A stretch of DNA of 57,626 nt from Sporosarcina obsidiansis. GTDB taxonomy: Bacteria; Bacillota; Bacilli; Bacillales_A; Planococcaceae. The notes below the pieces were generated by a model. It was not told the DNA's origin and did no database searches. It saw nothing but the letters and a program-made list of their open reading frames with translations. A program made the translations under genes and the position numbers. How positions within the stretch are numbered: position 1 is the first letter of the stretch; every line of letters begins with the position of its first letter. Positions 31,255-42,267 of the stretch are shown here, one piece after another. The stretch covers positions 2,501 to 60,126 of the forward strand of contig NZ_WHVW01000020.1 in NCBI RefSeq assembly GCF_009651005.1, written 5' to 3'.

Positions 31255-33228
31255 TTGAATTTATTTTATAAAAAACGAGCAGTCCGTATTCCGCTGGCAC
31301 TCTTGTCTCTCCTTGGAGCAGTGGGTGCCGTGTTGCTAATGCTTTACCAATTTTGGATCGGATTATTTTTCGCTCTAAGTTTTGCACTGGCACTTGGCAT
31401 GGCTTGGAGGATAGAAAATGAAAGTTATCAAGAAACAGAAAAATATATTGAAACCTTATCGTACCGAATGAAAAAAGTCGGAGAAGAAGCGTTATTAGAA
31501 CTTCCCATTGGGATAATCTTGCTGAATGACAAGCATCAGATCGAGTGGGTGAATCCGTTTGTTTCGTCCATTTTTCCCGAAGATTCATGGGTGGGAAGCG
31601 ATCTATATGAAATGAATGAAGGATTTCGCCAAATCACAAAAGAAGATCATGAGCAGGAAGTGATCGTGCTAAATGGCCGTTCATACAGGGTGTACTATAA
31701 ACCCGAGGAGAAGTTACTCTATTTATTTGACGTAACAGAACGGATAAAAATTCAATCACTTTATTATGCTGATCGAACGACCATCGGGATCATCTTGGTA
31801 GATAATTACGATGAATTGTCGCAAACAATGGATGATCAGACACGGAGTCAGATGAACTCTCTAGTTACTTCGCTAGTAAACGAATGGGCAGAAGATAACG
31901 GTATTTTCGTTAAGAGGATTTCATCTGACCGGTTTTTGGCGGTGTTCAATGAGGGAACATTGGAGAAGTTAGAGAAGACGAAATTTGCGTTGTTGGATAC
32001 AATCCGCGAGAATACATCGAAGCATACGTCACCACTAACATTGAGTATTGGCGTCGGAACAGGCACCACGTCACTGACAGAGTTGGGCGAGCTGGCTCAA
32101 TCCAGTTTGGATCTGGTTCTCGGACGGGGCGGCGACCAAGTGGCAATCAAGCACCAGGACGGGAAGTTGAAATTTTATGGTGGTAAGACGAATCCTGTGG
32201 AAAAACGAACGAGGGTCCGAGCACGCGTTATCTCCCATGCATTGCGTGATTTGATTCAAGGTAGTGACCGTGTATTTGTAATGGGTCATAAAATGCCGGA
32301 TATGGACGCTATTGGTGCATCCATTGGGGTGCGAAAAATGGCACGCATGAATAATGTGGAAGGCTATGTTGTCGTAAATTTTGATGAGTTGGATGCGAGT
32401 GTCAATCGGTTGATGGATGAAATTGAAAAAGACGAAGAACTTTTCGACCATCTGCTGATGCCTGATGAAGCATTAGAATTGATGACTGAGCGTTCATTGG
32501 TTGTAATCGTAGATACACATAAGCCGAGTATGGTCATTGATGAACGCATTTTGGAGAAAGCGGAAAAGGTTGTATTGATCGATCATCATCGCCGGGGAGA
32601 GGAATTCATCAATAACTCGATGCTCGTCTATATGGAGCCGTATGCGTCTTCTACGGCTGAATTGGTCACAGAGTTACTGGAATACCAGCCAAAGAATGAA
32701 AAACTATCGATGCTGGAATCGACTGCAATGCTCGCGGGTATTGTCGTAGATACGAAAAGTTTCACGTTACGGACCGGTGCGCGGACGTTTGAGGCAGCTT
32801 CCTATTTACGGACCAATGGAGCAGATACCGTTATGGTGCAACGTTTGCTGAAAGAAGATATTACAACGTATATTGAACGCTCGAAATTGATTGAGACGGT
32901 AGAGTTCGTTGGTGATGGTGATATCGCAATTGCCAAAGGAGTTGACGGGGTAATTCATAGTTCAGTACTCATTGCACAGACAGCTGACATTTTGCTCACG
33001 ATGCAAGGTATTTCTGCTTCATTTGTAGTGGCCCAGCGTGATGATGGGAAAGTTGGAATTAGTGCCAGGTCATTAGGTGATTTGAATGTCCAAGTCGTCA
33101 TGGAAGATTTGGGTGGTGGCGGTCACTTGACGAACGCAGCTTGCCAGTTGAAAGTAGAGACGGTGGAAGAAGCAGTAGAAATGTTAAAGAATACAGTAGA
33201 TCAATACGTTGAGAGGGGAAATGAATGA
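31255..33228 (+). CDS. gdpP: Cyclic-di-AMP phosphodiesterase GdpP
   Basis: GdpP (YybT), 657 residues, breaks down the second messenger cyclic di-AMP and so affects cell-wall and potassium homeostasis. Two N-terminal membrane helices (about 10-55), a degenerate PAS domain (about 75-150), a degenerate GGDEF domain (about 170-300) and a DHH/DHHA1 catalytic unit (about 335-650). The DHH motif is [12 protein letters not shown], and [10 protein letters not shown] marks DHHA1. TTG start with GGAGATGAAACG upstream. It shares its stop region with rplI. Confidence 0.95.
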   Translation: MNLFYKKRAVRIPLALLSLLGAVGAVLLMLYQFWIGLFFALSFALALGMAWRIENESYQETEKYIETLSYRMKKVGEEALLELPIGIILLNDKHQIEWVNPFVSSIFPEDSWVGSDLYEMNEGFRQITKEDHEQEVIVLNGRSYRVYYKPEEKLLYLFDVTERIKIQSLYYADRTTIGIILVDNYDELSQTMDDQTRSQMNSLVTSLVNEWAEDNGIFVKRISSDRFLAVFNEGTLEKLEKTKFALLDTIRENTSKHTSPLTLSIGVGTGTTSLTELGELAQSSLDLVLGRGGDQVAIKHQDGKLKFYGGKTNPVEKRTRVRARVISHALRDLIQGSDRVFVMGHKMPDMDAIGASIGVRKMARMNNVEGYVVVNFDELDASVNRLMDEIEKDEELFDHLLMPDEALELMTERSLVVIVDTHKPSMVIDERILEKAEKVVLIDHHRRGEEFINNSMLVYMEPYASSTAELVTELLEYQPKNEKLSMLESTAMLAGIVVDTKSFTLRTGARTFEAASYLRTNGADTVMVQRLLKEDITTYIERSKLIETVEFVGDGDIAIAKGVDGVIHSSVLIAQTADILLTMQGISASFVVAQRDDGKVGISARSLGDLNVQVVMEDLGGGGHLTNAACQLKVETVEEAVEMLKNTVDQYVERGNE

Positions 33229-33674
33229 TGAAAGTGATTTTTTTGCAGGATGTTAAAGGAAAAGGTAAAAAAGGTGAAGTAAAGGAAGTTTCAACGGGTT
33301 ATGCACAAAACTTTTTGCTGAAAAATAAGATGGCAGTAGAGGCTACAGCAAGCAGTCTCAGTCAACTTGAAGGTCAAAAGAATCGCGAAAAGAAAGATGC
33401 GGCAGCTGAATTAGCAGAAGCGAAGAAGCTGAAAGAAACGATTGATGATTTGACTGTTGAACTAAAGGCCAAGTCTGGTGAAGGTGGCCGTCTATTCGGT
33501 TCCATCACATCAAAACAAATCGGACAAGCATTGGAAAAGCAATTCAAAATCAAAGTGGACCGCCGAAAAATGGAATTGCCAGACGCGATCCGTGCACTTG
33601 GCTTTACGAATGTACCAATTAAATTACACCCTGATGTAACAGCAACTCTAAAAGTGCATGTTACAGAAGAATGA
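33228..33674 (+). CDS. rplI: 50S ribosomal protein L9
   Basis: L9, 148 residues: N-terminal RNA-binding lobe ([20 protein letters not shown]), a long connecting helix and a C-terminal lobe. Two adjacent ATG codons exist (33225, 33228); the second gives the standard N-terminus. The start overlaps the end of gdpP, as in other Bacilli. Confidence 0.96.
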   Translation: MKVIFLQDVKGKGKKGEVKEVSTGYAQNFLLKNKMAVEATASSLSQLEGQKNREKKDAAAELAEAKKLKETIDDLTVELKAKSGEGGRLFGSITSKQIGQALEKQFKIKVDRRKMELPDAIRALGFTNVPIKLHPDVTATLKVHVTEE

Positions 33675-33689
33675 TAAGGAGATACTAGC

Positions 33690-35045
33690 TTGAACCAGAT
33701 GATCGAGCGTACTCCTCCCCATAACAATGAAGCCGAACAGTCGGTCATCGGAGCCATATTTTTAGAACCGCAAGCACTGATTACCGCATCAGAGATATTA
33801 TTGCCAGATGACTTTTACCGAATCGCTCATAAGAAGATCTTTGAGACGATGCTCGTTCTAAGCGATAAAGGACAACCAATCGACCTGGTCACGATCACAG
33901 AAGAGTTGAAGGTGAAAAACGAGCTTGAAGATGTCGGGGGCATCTCCTATTTGACGGAGCTTGCCAATGCTGTACCAACTGCTGCCAATATCGTACATTA
34001 TGCCAATATCGTGGAAGAGAAGTCTTTATTGCGTCGACTTATCCGCGTAGCAACCGGCATTGTTGAAGATGGCTATACACGAGAAGATGAAGTGGAAGCT
34101 CTTCTAGGTGAAGCTGAGAAAAAGATGATGGAAGTATCGAATCGGAAAAATGCCGGTGACTTCCGTCATATCAAAGATGTCTTAGTAGAGACGTACGATA
34201 ACATCGAATTGTTGCATACTCGTAAAGGTGAAGTGACAGGTATACCGACTGGTTTCCGTGATTTGGATAAGATTACGGCAGGCTTTCAGCGTAATGATTT
34301 GATCATCGTGGCGGCCCGTCCTTCTGTCGGTAAGACGGCATTTGCCTTGAATGTTGCACAAAACGTCGCTACGAAGACGGATGAAAATGTTGCGATATTT
34401 AGTCTAGAGATGGGTGCTGAGCAGCTTGTCATGCGGATGCTCTGTGCGGAAGGCAATATCGATGCACAAGTTCTCCGGACAGGTAATTTGGAAGCGGATG
34501 ACTGGCGTAAGCTAACGATGGCAATGGGCTCCTTGTCCAATGCAGGAATTTTTATTGACGACAGTCCAGGGATCCGCATTAATGAAATCCGATCCAAATG
34601 TAGGCGTCTACAGCAGGAGCACGGACTTGGAATGATCATGATCGACTATCTACAGCTCATCATGGGAAGCGGGCGTGGCAGTGATAACCGTCAGCAAGAA
34701 GTTTCTGAGATTTCCCGTTCATTGAAAGCCTTGGCACGTGAATTGAAGATCCCAGTGATCGCCCTCTCCCAGTTATCGCGGGGAGTAGAACAGCGGCAAG
34801 ATAAGCGACCGATGATGTCTGACTTGCGGGAATCAGGAAGTATTGAGCAGGATGCCGATATTGTGTCGTTCCTGTATCGTGAAGATTATTATGACAAAGA
34901 AACGGAAATGCAGAACATGATTGAAATCATCATTGCTAAACAACGTAACGGTCCGACCGGCACGGTGACATTGGCATTTGCGAAGGAATACAATAAGTTT
35001 CTGAATATCGACTGGAGCCAGCATGAAGCACCTCCATCCTATTAA
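33690..35045 (+). CDS. dnaC: Replicative DNA helicase (DnaB family; DnaC in B. subtilis naming)
   Basis: Replicative helicase, 451 residues. N-terminal DnaG-interacting domain (NNEAEQSVIGAIFLE), then the RecA-like core with Walker A ARPSVGKTAFALN, Walker B MIMIDYLQLI and arginine-finger region ELKIPVIALSQLSRGVE. TTG start at 33690 with AAGGAGATAC upstream; an in-frame ATG at 33699 is the alternative. No purA follows before walR, unlike B. subtilis. Confidence 0.97.
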   Translation: MNQMIERTPPHNNEAEQSVIGAIFLEPQALITASEILLPDDFYRIAHKKIFETMLVLSDKGQPIDLVTITEELKVKNELEDVGGISYLTELANAVPTAANIVHYANIVEEKSLLRRLIRVATGIVEDGYTREDEVEALLGEAEKKMMEVSNRKNAGDFRHIKDVLVETYDNIELLHTRKGEVTGIPTGFRDLDKITAGFQRNDLIIVAARPSVGKTAFALNVAQNVATKTDENVAIFSLEMGAEQLVMRMLCAEGNIDAQVLRTGNLEADDWRKLTMAMGSLSNAGIFIDDSPGIRINEIRSKCRRLQQEHGLGMIMIDYLQLIMGSGRGSDNRQQEVSEISRSLKALARELKIPVIALSQLSRGVEQRQDKRPMMSDLRESGSIEQDADIVSFLYREDYYDKETEMQNMIEIIIAKQRNGPTGTVTLAFAKEYNKFLNIDWSQHEAPPSY

Positions 35046-35048
35046 CAT

Positions 35049-35097
35049 AACAACACTTCTTTTCTCTCTTCATGTAGAAAAGGAAGTGTTGTTTTTT
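35049..35097 (+). terminator. Terminator after dnaC
   Basis: A long stem AACAACACTTC...GAAGTGTTGTT with one bulge and a T6 tail, just past the dnaC stop. Confidence 0.88.
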
Positions 35098-35116
35098 CTC
35101 TAACGTTCGAATGTAT

Positions 35117-35130
35117 ATTACCCGGGAAAT
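35117..35130. promoter_or_regulatory. Candidate Noc-binding site
   Basis: ATTACCCGGGAAAT differs from the published Noc site ATTTCCCGGGAAAT at one position. It lies in the intergenic gap upstream of walR. Noc is encoded in this window. Confidence 0.55.
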
Positions 35131-35226
35131 AACAACAAGTGGTAACTACTTGAAAAAAGTGCGATTTGGATGTAATCATGATAGAGTTAAAGGATATGGA
35201 AAGAAATATTATCTGAATCAGATAAA

Positions 35227-35292
35227 GCCTCTGGTGGGTGTCTTGGATTTTGAAAGAAGTTACATGTACAAGCACTTTCAAAATCCAGAGGC
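35227..35292. other. Large bulged inverted repeat in the walR upstream gap
   Basis: GGATTTTGAAAG (35245-35256) pairs perfectly with CTTTCAAAATCC (35275-35286), and the outer GCCTCT (35227-35232) pairs with AGAGGC (35287-35292), leaving a 12-base one-sided bulge. There is no T run, so it is not a plain terminator. The gap 35098-35370 holds no convincing gene. Confidence 0.65.
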
Positions 35293-35370
35293 AATCACAC
35301 TGAAGCGTGTTTGATAGCTAGCTAGCTGTCTATAAAACTGATCGCCAATGAGGCGGGAAAGGAATGGACT

Positions 35371-36081
35371 ATGCAAAATAAAACCATCTTCATAGTAGAC
35401 GATGAAAAACCTATCGCAGATATCATAGAATTTAATTTGAAAAAGGAGGGTTTTACGGTCTTTTGCGCGTACGATGGAGAAGATGCCATTAACCGTGTAG
35501 AAGAGATTCAACCGGATCTCATGCTGCTCGATATCATGTTGCCGAAACGAGATGGTATGGAAGTTTGTCGTGAAGTTCGAAAAAAATATGATTTTCCAAT
35601 TATTATGTTGACAGCTAAGGATTCAGAAATTGATAAAGTACTCGGACTGGAACTTGGCGCGGATGACTATGTCACCAAACCATTTGGTACCCGTGAATTA
35701 ATCGCACGAGTAAAAGCAAATTTACGACGCCATGCGAAGACGTTGGCAGAGGATCAAGAAGAAGCAACCAATGATATTACGGTTGGTCAGCTGGTGATTC
35801 AACCGGATGCCTATTTCGTACAGAAACGTGGCGAAACAATAGAGCTGACACACCGAGAGTTTGAGTTGCTGTATTACTTGGCAAAACATATTGGGCAAGT
35901 GATGACACGTGAACATTTATTGCAAACGGTTTGGGGCTACGATTATTTTGGCGATGTTCGGACTGTCGATGTGACCATTCGTCGTTTGCGTGAAAAAATC
36001 GAAGATACGCCAAGTCATCCTAGTTGGATTGTGACAAGACGAGGCGTAGGCTACTACTTGCGCGATCCGGAACAGGAGTAA
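35371..36081 (+). CDS. walR: Response regulator WalR (YycF)
   Basis: WalR, 236 residues, OmpR-family regulator of cell-wall metabolism, essential in relatives. Receiver with phospho-acceptor Asp in [12 protein letters not shown] (about residue 53), the conserved Lys in VTKPFG, then a winged helix ([30 protein letters not shown]). ATG at 35371 with AAAGGAATGG. walK follows by 6 bp. Confidence 0.97.
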   Translation: MQNKTIFIVDDEKPIADIIEFNLKKEGFTVFCAYDGEDAINRVEEIQPDLMLLDIMLPKRDGMEVCREVRKKYDFPIIMLTAKDSEIDKVLGLELGADDYVTKPFGTRELIARVKANLRRHAKTLAEDQEEATNDITVGQLVIQPDAYFVQKRGETIELTHREFELLYYLAKHIGQVMTREHLLQTVWGYDYFGDVRTVDVTIRRLREKIEDTPSHPSWIVTRRGVGYYLRDPEQE

Positions 36082-36087
36082 ACCACT

Positions 36088-37911
36088 ATGCAGAAAGTAG
36101 GTTTCTTCCGGTCCATTCATGTCAAGTTTGTCTTGATCTATGTTTTGCTTATTCTCGTAGCGATGCAGATTATCGGGTTGTATTTTGCTCGTGGGCTAGA
36201 AGAAACGTTAAAAGAGAATTTTACGAACTCGATTGTAGACCGGATGAATTTGGTGGAGTTCAATGTGCGGGAAGAAATTACGAAAAAGCGTAAAGATAGT
36301 GATCCCACACTCGAACAAAGCTTGAAAAACGTCCTCATCGAGTTTACCTCAGATGATATTAAGGAAATACGGGTCATTAACTCAAAGTACCGCATTCTTG
36401 CAACGTCTTCATTTGAAAACCAAATGCGGGTTGGACAGCATTCTACCAATGATAGTGTTCGGAAATCGATCACTTCCGAGACAATTAAGGATGTGATCAT
36501 ACTTGATCGTCAAACTCGCTTACGTGTACTTTCGGTAGCACAGCCCATATTTAACGGTAATGAAATTATCGGGTCACTATACGTAGAAGCCAATATTGAA
36601 ACAGTATTTCAGCAAATTGAAGAAATTAACCGGATATTAGCTGGTGGTGCAGCCGTTTCACTGATCATCACCATTATCGTCGGGATTTTTATTGCGCGTA
36701 CGTTCACCCGTCCGATTTCCGATATGCGGCGTCAGGCTCAAGCGATGGCGAATGGAAACTTCATGCGGAAAGTTAAAGTGTATGGGACCGATGAGCTGGG
36801 ACAGTTGGCGATTGCGTTTAATCATTTGACCAATCAATTGCAAGAATCGCACTCGACGACCGAAAGTGAGAGGCGGAAGCTAGCATCTGTCCTAGAGAAT
36901 ATGACTGATGGTGTCATCGCAACGGATCGTAAAGGACGTGTCAGCCTCATCAATGACTCGGCATTACAGATGCTTGGAGTTACTACAGATTTAGTAATTA
37001 ATCGACCGATTTCTAGCATTCTTGGGATTGAATCGGAATACACCTTTGAAGAGTTGATTCAGCTACGAGAATCCATTGCACTGGATTTCAGTACGGAAGA
37101 GCAATCGTATATTTTGCGTGCGACCATCTCTGTCACACAGCGTGAAACAGGTTTTGTCAATGGTTTGATCGTCGTGTTACATGATAATACCGAGCAAGAA
37201 AAGATCGATATGGAACGCCGTGAATTCGTCTCCAACGTATCGCATGAATTACGTACGCCATTAACTACCATGCGTAGCTATTTGGATGCATTGGCGGAAG
37301 GTGCATGGAGAAGTGAAGAGATCGCGCCGAATTTTTTGCGCGTGACGCAAGGTGAAACGGAGCGGATGATTCGTCTTGTCAACGACCTGTTGAAGCTATC
37401 ACGCATGGATAGTAAGGAATACGAGTTAAATACGGAATGGGTAGAATTCAACCGATTCTTTAATGCGGTCATTGAGCGTTTTGAGTTTTCGAAATCAAAA
37501 AATGTTCACTTTACACGCAATTTATACGGAAGTAGTTTATTCGTTGAAATTGATACGGATAAACTGACACAAGTGCTTGATAATATCATTTCCAATGCAT
37601 TGAAATACTCACCTGATGGTGGAGAAGTGCGCTTTGGGGTGACCGTTTCAGGTGATTACATCAAAGTGATGATCTCAGACGACGGAATGGGGATACCCAA
37701 GGCAAATGTCCATCGCATTTTCGACCGTTTCTATCGAGCGGATAAAGCGCGTTCTCGTGCACTTGGTGGAACAGGTCTCGGTCTTGCCATCGCAAAAGAA
37801 ATGATTACTGCTCATAAAGGAGAGATTTGGGCACAAAGTGAGGAAGGAAAAGGGACCACCATTTTCTTCACGCTACCATTTGAACAACAAGAGGATGGTG
37901 AGTGGGATTGA
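36088..37911 (+). CDS. walK: Sensor histidine kinase WalK (YycG)
   Basis: WalK, 607 residues. TM helix near 10-30, extracytoplasmic PAS-like domain, TM helix near 185-205, HAMP (TRPISDMRRQAQAMANGNF), cytoplasmic PAS (about 260-370), HisKA with the phospho-His in FVSNVSHELRTPL, and the ATP-binding N, G1 and G2 boxes (NIISNALKYS, DDGMGIPK, GGTGLGLAIAK). It phosphorylates WalR. Ends overlapping walH. Confidence 0.97.
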   Translation: MQKVGFFRSIHVKFVLIYVLLILVAMQIIGLYFARGLEETLKENFTNSIVDRMNLVEFNVREEITKKRKDSDPTLEQSLKNVLIEFTSDDIKEIRVINSKYRILATSSFENQMRVGQHSTNDSVRKSITSETIKDVIILDRQTRLRVLSVAQPIFNGNEIIGSLYVEANIETVFQQIEEINRILAGGAAVSLIITIIVGIFIARTFTRPISDMRRQAQAMANGNFMRKVKVYGTDELGQLAIAFNHLTNQLQESHSTTESERRKLASVLENMTDGVIATDRKGRVSLINDSALQMLGVTTDLVINRPISSILGIESEYTFEELIQLRESIALDFSTEEQSYILRATISVTQRETGFVNGLIVVLHDNTEQEKIDMERREFVSNVSHELRTPLTTMRSYLDALAEGAWRSEEIAPNFLRVTQGETERMIRLVNDLLKLSRMDSKEYELNTEWVEFNRFFNAVIERFEFSKSKNVHFTRNLYGSSLFVEIDTDKLTQVLDNIISNALKYSPDGGEVRFGVTVSGDYIKVMISDDGMGIPKANVHRIFDRFYRADKARSRALGGTGLGLAIAKEMITAHKGEIWAQSEEGKGTTIFFTLPFEQQEDGEWD

Positions 37912-39230
37912 AATATATCGAAACAATCAAATCCATTGTACTGCTGTTGCTTGTTCTCATGAGTGTCATGTTCACTTTTACGATTTGGACATTCTCGCCG
38001 AACTATGAACCAATGGAACAAATGCAAACCGTTGATATTTCGATAGCAGAGAAGAAGACTATTGATGAGATTATTAAACCTTATAAAATAATTACAAACT
38101 TGAAAGATCAAGTGCTTGGCTCTATGGAATCAAGAAAGATCAATACAATTCTTTCTGAAATGAGTACATGGCAACTGAAGGATCTACAGCTCGTGAATCA
38201 GGACATGTCAAAGTTTGACGTTGCAAAGGTATTGCGGCAGCCAAGTCAGATGACACTTTACTTCCCTGGAGAAGTTCCCATACTTGTGTATGATAATGTA
38301 TTAATGATTGAGGATAACAATATTCCAGAAGCTACATTTAATCGGCTCATTATCGACTGGAGCCAATCCACTCAATTGCCGACCGTCCATTTTTTAAGTG
38401 AGACGAGCGGTGTGCATTATCAAGCACAAATTAATCTACCGAATAAATCTAGCTTCTTGCGTAATGTTGTGGATGTAGGTCAGTCGTTTGCCGAATTTGC
38501 GGAAATTGATCGGGGTAATGCACCATTCTTGACTGTATCTAAACATCCAATTACGATCCCGCGCCATACGTACTATCAGGAAGAAGTGAATCCACTTCGA
38601 TTTCGAGATGCATTATTCAGTGATCCGAATGCAGTCCGCCGCAGTCAAGTCGATTCCAATGAAGAAGAATATGGAGACGACCATGCATTCATGAAAGTTC
38701 TAACAAAGACCAAGATGCTAAAATATACGATGCCCGCTGCGGAAAGTCAGGAAATTGCGATTCCTTCAGAGTTACTTGTAAACACAATTGATTTCATTAA
38801 TGAGCATGGTGGCTGGACAGATGAATTTCGTTATTCTTATATGAATCCCATTTCTCGCCACGTGGAGTTTCAGCTGTATGTCGACGGATTACCCGTCTAT
38901 AGTGAGCAGAGCGGAACGAATGAAATCATGCAGAAATGGGGAGATTCGCGAGTTTACCAATACTTTAGACCATATTACACGCTGGATGTGAATGTCGAAA
39001 CGGTGGATGTAGAACTTCCGTCAGGCGTGGAAGTGGCAGAAGCATTGAGAGATTCCGATGACTTGGATTTCGATCTGATCGATGAAATCACCCCTGGTTA
39101 TTTTCTGATTCATGATGACAATCAAAGATTACTCATCTTGCAACCTTGTTGGTATTACCTCATCAAAGATAATTGGTTCCGCTTCATGCCAGAGGGACCA
39201 TCAGGAGGTGATGAGATTGGATTGGAATAG
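37902..39230 (+). CDS. walH: WalRK regulatory protein WalH (YycH)
   Basis: WalH, 442 residues, one N-terminal membrane anchor (IVLLLLVLMSVMFTFTIW) and a large extracellular domain. With WalI it controls WalK. The GTG at 37902 is used; a TTG at 37908 is possible. It overlaps walK by 10 bp and walI by about 14 bp. Confidence 0.92.
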   Translation: MGLKYIETIKSIVLLLLVLMSVMFTFTIWTFSPNYEPMEQMQTVDISIAEKKTIDEIIKPYKIITNLKDQVLGSMESRKINTILSEMSTWQLKDLQLVNQDMSKFDVAKVLRQPSQMTLYFPGEVPILVYDNVLMIEDNNIPEATFNRLIIDWSQSTQLPTVHFLSETSGVHYQAQINLPNKSSFLRNVVDVGQSFAEFAEIDRGNAPFLTVSKHPITIPRHTYYQEEVNPLRFRDALFSDPNAVRRSQVDSNEEEYGDDHAFMKVLTKTKMLKYTMPAAESQEIAIPSELLVNTIDFINEHGGWTDEFRYSYMNPISRHVEFQLYVDGLPVYSEQSGTNEIMQKWGDSRVYQYFRPYYTLDVNVETVDVELPSGVEVAEALRDSDDLDFDLIDEITPGYFLIHDDNQRLLILQPCWYYLIKDNWFRFMPEGPSGGDEIGLE

Positions 39231-40029
39231 AACCAAAACGATCTTTATCATTGTCTTTTCTATATTAAATATTTTCCTGTATTTTTTGTATTTGGACCGA
39301 CAAATGGGGGTCGGGAATATGCAGGTCCTCGGAAAGAGTTCGGTGGAAGAAACACTGCAACTAGAAAATATTACGTATAATCCAATTCCTTTCATCAAAA
39401 AAGAGGTCTCCTATTTATCGGCCCATATTGCTACCTTTTCGGAAGATAAATTGAAGGAATTAAATGACCAGTCGTTTGTTTTAATCGAAAAGTCGCGTTT
39501 GCTTTCCTATCTGAAAAAATCTGTCTCGATTAAGGATGAAAAAAACGATTATGATTTTTCCGGTTTCCTAGAGAAGTATGTTCTGGAAGGTGATAGTTAC
39601 GTATTATGGGATATTGATGAAGAAGATCAACGCGCGGTGTTTTTCCAACGCGTAAAAAACGAGACTATTTTTTACAGCCCCAATGCCATGTTAGTCGTTC
39701 ACTGGGATGACGATGAAGAAATCACGCATTATGAACAGAGAATGCTTGACGACTTTGTTAGCTTTAATCATAAAAAGGACTTGCTGTCACCAGATGATGC
39801 AGTTGGGTCACTCGTTACACGAGGATATTTAAAACCAGACTCCACCGTCATACAGGTTAAGTCAGGATATTCCACCCTTGTCCAATTAACAGAAACTCAA
39901 GTATTTGCACCAACGTGGAACATTCAGGTAAAATTGAAAGATGGAACAATCGAAAACTACTTCATCAATGCAATTGAAGGGAAAGTAATTGAGTTCCAGC
40001 CTGATCTATTAGAAGAACAGACAGAATAG
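39217..40029 (+). CDS. walI: WalRK regulatory protein WalI (YycI)
   Basis: WalI, 270 residues, a single N-terminal membrane helix and a YycI extracellular domain. The TTG at 39217 (M-D-W-N-R-T-K) is chosen because the AGGAGG site ends 8 bases upstream, and the family begins M-D-W; the ATG at 39211 sits directly against that site. Overlaps the walH end by 14 bp. Confidence 0.92.
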   Translation: MDWNRTKTIFIIVFSILNIFLYFLYLDRQMGVGNMQVLGKSSVEETLQLENITYNPIPFIKKEVSYLSAHIATFSEDKLKELNDQSFVLIEKSRLLSYLKKSVSIKDEKNDYDFSGFLEKYVLEGDSYVLWDIDEEDQRAVFFQRVKNETIFYSPNAMLVVHWDDDEEITHYEQRMLDDFVSFNHKKDLLSPDDAVGSLVTRGYLKPDSTVIQVKSGYSTLVQLTETQVFAPTWNIQVKLKDGTIENYFINAIEGKVIEFQPDLLEEQTE

Positions 40030-40040
40030 GAGTTTTCCAC

Positions 40041-40829
40041 ATGCGTTTTAGCATTTTGGCGAGCGGCAGTACAGGCAACTCGCTATATATAGAGACGGAC
40101 GAGCATGCTTTTCTTGTGGATGCCGGAATGAGCGGCAAGAAGATTGAAGGCTTGCTCGGATCGATCAATCGCTCCATGAAACAAATTGATGCTATTTTCG
40201 TCACACATGAACATAGCGATCATATTAAAGGAATCGGTGTTCTCGCACGGAAATACAAAACACCTATCTATGCCAATGCAAAGACGTGGCAAGCAATGGA
40301 TGGGCTTGTTGGAGAGATTCCACTAGATCAGCGATTTCATTTTGACATGGAGACAGTAAAAACATTTGGAACACTTGATATACAATCATTTGCAGTTTCA
40401 CATGATGCGGCAGATCCAATGTTTTTTACATTCAATGAAGCAGATCGCAAGTTAGCTATTATTACAGACACTGGCTATGTCAGCGATCGAATGAAAGGGC
40501 ATATTCAAGGTGCGGATAGCTTCGTTTTCGAAAGCAACCACGACGTCAGTATGCTACAAATGGGACGATATCCATGGTCCATTAAACGCCGTATTTTAAG
40601 CGATGTCGGCCATGTTTCCAATGAAGACGCAGCCGTTGCGATGAGTGAAGTGGTCGCTGAAAAAGATACGCATATTTATTTGGCCCATCTCAGCTTGGAT
40701 AATAATATGAAGGATTTGGCTCGAATGAGCGTGGCACAGACGCTTGAAAGTTGTGGTATTCGTGCAGGAGAATTTGTTCATTTATGTGATACAGATGCTA
40801 TAGAATCCACAGAGCTAGTCATGGTCTAA
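40041..40829 (+). CDS. walJ: Metallo-beta-lactamase-fold exonuclease WalJ (YycJ)
   Basis: WalJ (YycJ), 262 residues, a metallo-beta-lactamase-fold protein with metal-binding [10 protein letters not shown] near residue 57. The B. subtilis homologue is a 5'-3' DNA exonuclease used in mismatch repair, while the gene always travels with walRK. Ribosome site AGGAG. A terminator follows. Confidence 0.94.
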   Translation: MRFSILASGSTGNSLYIETDEHAFLVDAGMSGKKIEGLLGSINRSMKQIDAIFVTHEHSDHIKGIGVLARKYKTPIYANAKTWQAMDGLVGEIPLDQRFHFDMETVKTFGTLDIQSFAVSHDAADPMFFTFNEADRKLAIITDTGYVSDRMKGHIQGADSFVFESNHDVSMLQMGRYPWSIKRRILSDVGHVSNEDAAVAMSEVVAEKDTHIYLAHLSLDNNMKDLARMSVAQTLESCGIRAGEFVHLCDTDAIESTELVMV

Positions 40830-40843
40830 AAAATTGCAAAGAG

Positions 40844-40868
40844 CCTTGCTAAATTAGTAAGGTTTTTT
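40844..40868 (+). terminator. Terminator after walJ
   Basis: Stem CCTTGCT with AGTAAGG (one G-U pair), five-base loop and six T residues. Confidence 0.82.
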
Positions 40869-40945
40869 GCATTGACCTTGATCGATTGGGGTAAAGTAAA
40901 TGCATAGTGTGTAATTGAGTACATTCTGATTAGGGGGATGCACAA

Positions 40946-42184
40946 ATGGATGAAGAAAGAAGAGAATCACAGGAATCGCCAGAAACACAGTGGCAACCGA
41001 TTACACCGCAAGAAACGAAACGGGAGCCAAAACGAAGAAGCGGATTTGTAATGGGCTTGCTAGGTGGATTAGTAGGTGGCTTGCTTGTTTGGTTGGTGAT
41101 GATGTTTGGGGGCAATCAAACAACGAATGACGTGAACGTTGAAAAAAGCCCTGGACCTGTCAGTTCCCAGCACAGCCAAATACCGATGGATATCTCAACA
41201 GAGATCACAGATGTAGTAGATGACGTTGCAACTGCTGTTGTCGGCATCACGAATATCCAGACAGTCCAAGACTTCTGGTCAGCCAAAACTTCTACACAAG
41301 AGGCTGGTACGGGATCAGGTGTATTGTATAAGAAGGATGGTGACAAAGCCTATATTGTGACCAATCATCACGTTGTAGAAAATGCTGAGCAGCTAGAAGT
41401 CAGTTTCGACGATGGGACTAAAACAGAAGGAAAGCTGATCGGTAGTGATCTTTGGACTGACTTGGCGGTGGTAGAAATTGACGCAAAGCATGTGAATACC
41501 ATAGTGGAGTTCGGTGATTCCGATGCATTGAAACGAGGCGAGTCGGTCATTGCAATAGGAAATCCTCTAGGTCTAGGATTTGCAGGATCGGTAACAGTTG
41601 GTGTCATTTCAGGGAAAGATCGTTCTATCCCGATGGATCTGAATAAAGATGGCATCATTGATTGGCAAGCGGACGTATTGCAGACAGATGCTGCGATTAA
41701 TCCAGGAAACTCAGGCGGTGCATTGATTAATATGGCAGGTCAGTTAATCGGCATCAACTCTATGAAGATCTCACAAGAGACTGTAGAAGGCATCGGATTA
41801 GCGATTCCAATTAATATCGCATTACCGATTATTGAGCATCTAGAAACAACTGGGCAAGTGAATCGTCCCACAATGGGCGTATCGCTACTTGATCTTCAGC
41901 AAATTCCAATTCAACAGCAACAACAGACATTGAATTTGCCTAAAGAGGTAGCAGAAGGTGTCGTCGTAACAGAAATTATGCCGAATTCACCAGCAAAAGA
42001 AGCGGGTGTAGAGAAATATGATACCATTGTGCAGTTGGATGAAGAGAAAGTGACAGATATGGTCAGCCTTCGTAAATACTTATACAATAAAAAAGAAATT
42101 GGGGATAAACTGAAAGTAAAAGTGTATCGAGATGGAAAGCCAGTGGAGTTAGAGATGGTGTTGAAAGACGGGAATACGTTCTAA
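40946..42184 (+). CDS. htrA: HtrA-type membrane-anchored serine protease
   Basis: A 412-residue DegP/HtrA-family protease, the usual gene after walJ (YycK/HtrC position). A short charged cytoplasmic N-terminus, a Gly-rich membrane anchor (about 35-55), the trypsin-like domain with His in TNHHVVENA, Asp in DLAVVEI and Ser in GNSGGALIN, and one C-terminal PDZ domain (VVVTEIMPNSPAKEAGV). It degrades misfolded proteins outside the membrane. Confidence 0.95.
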   Translation: MDEERRESQESPETQWQPITPQETKREPKRRSGFVMGLLGGLVGGLLVWLVMMFGGNQTTNDVNVEKSPGPVSSQHSQIPMDISTEITDVVDDVATAVVGITNIQTVQDFWSAKTSTQEAGTGSGVLYKKDGDKAYIVTNHHVVENAEQLEVSFDDGTKTEGKLIGSDLWTDLAVVEIDAKHVNTIVEFGDSDALKRGESVIAIGNPLGLGFAGSVTVGVISGKDRSIPMDLNKDGIIDWQADVLQTDAAINPGNSGGALINMAGQLIGINSMKISQETVEGIGLAIPINIALPIIEHLETTGQVNRPTMGVSLLDLQQIPIQQQQQTLNLPKEVAEGVVVTEIMPNSPAKEAGVEKYDTIVQLDEEKVTDMVSLRKYLYNKKEIGDKLKVKVYRDGKPVELEMVLKDGNTF

Positions 42185-42217
42185 TCTAATCCACAGTGTG
42201 AACAACTTACCATCCAC

Positions 42218-42260
42218 ATCAGGCATCGAGCGAATATGCGCTAGGATGCCTGATTTTTTT
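42218..42260 (+). terminator. Terminator after htrA
   Basis: Perfect 10-bp stem ATCAGGCATC with GATGCCTGAT, a 17-base loop and seven T residues. Confidence 0.85.
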
Positions 42261-42267
42261 ATGGGAT

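Noticed and set aside
35111..35314. 67-residue frame upstream of walR
   Set aside because: It spans the bulged hairpin, has no ribosome site and no family resemblance.
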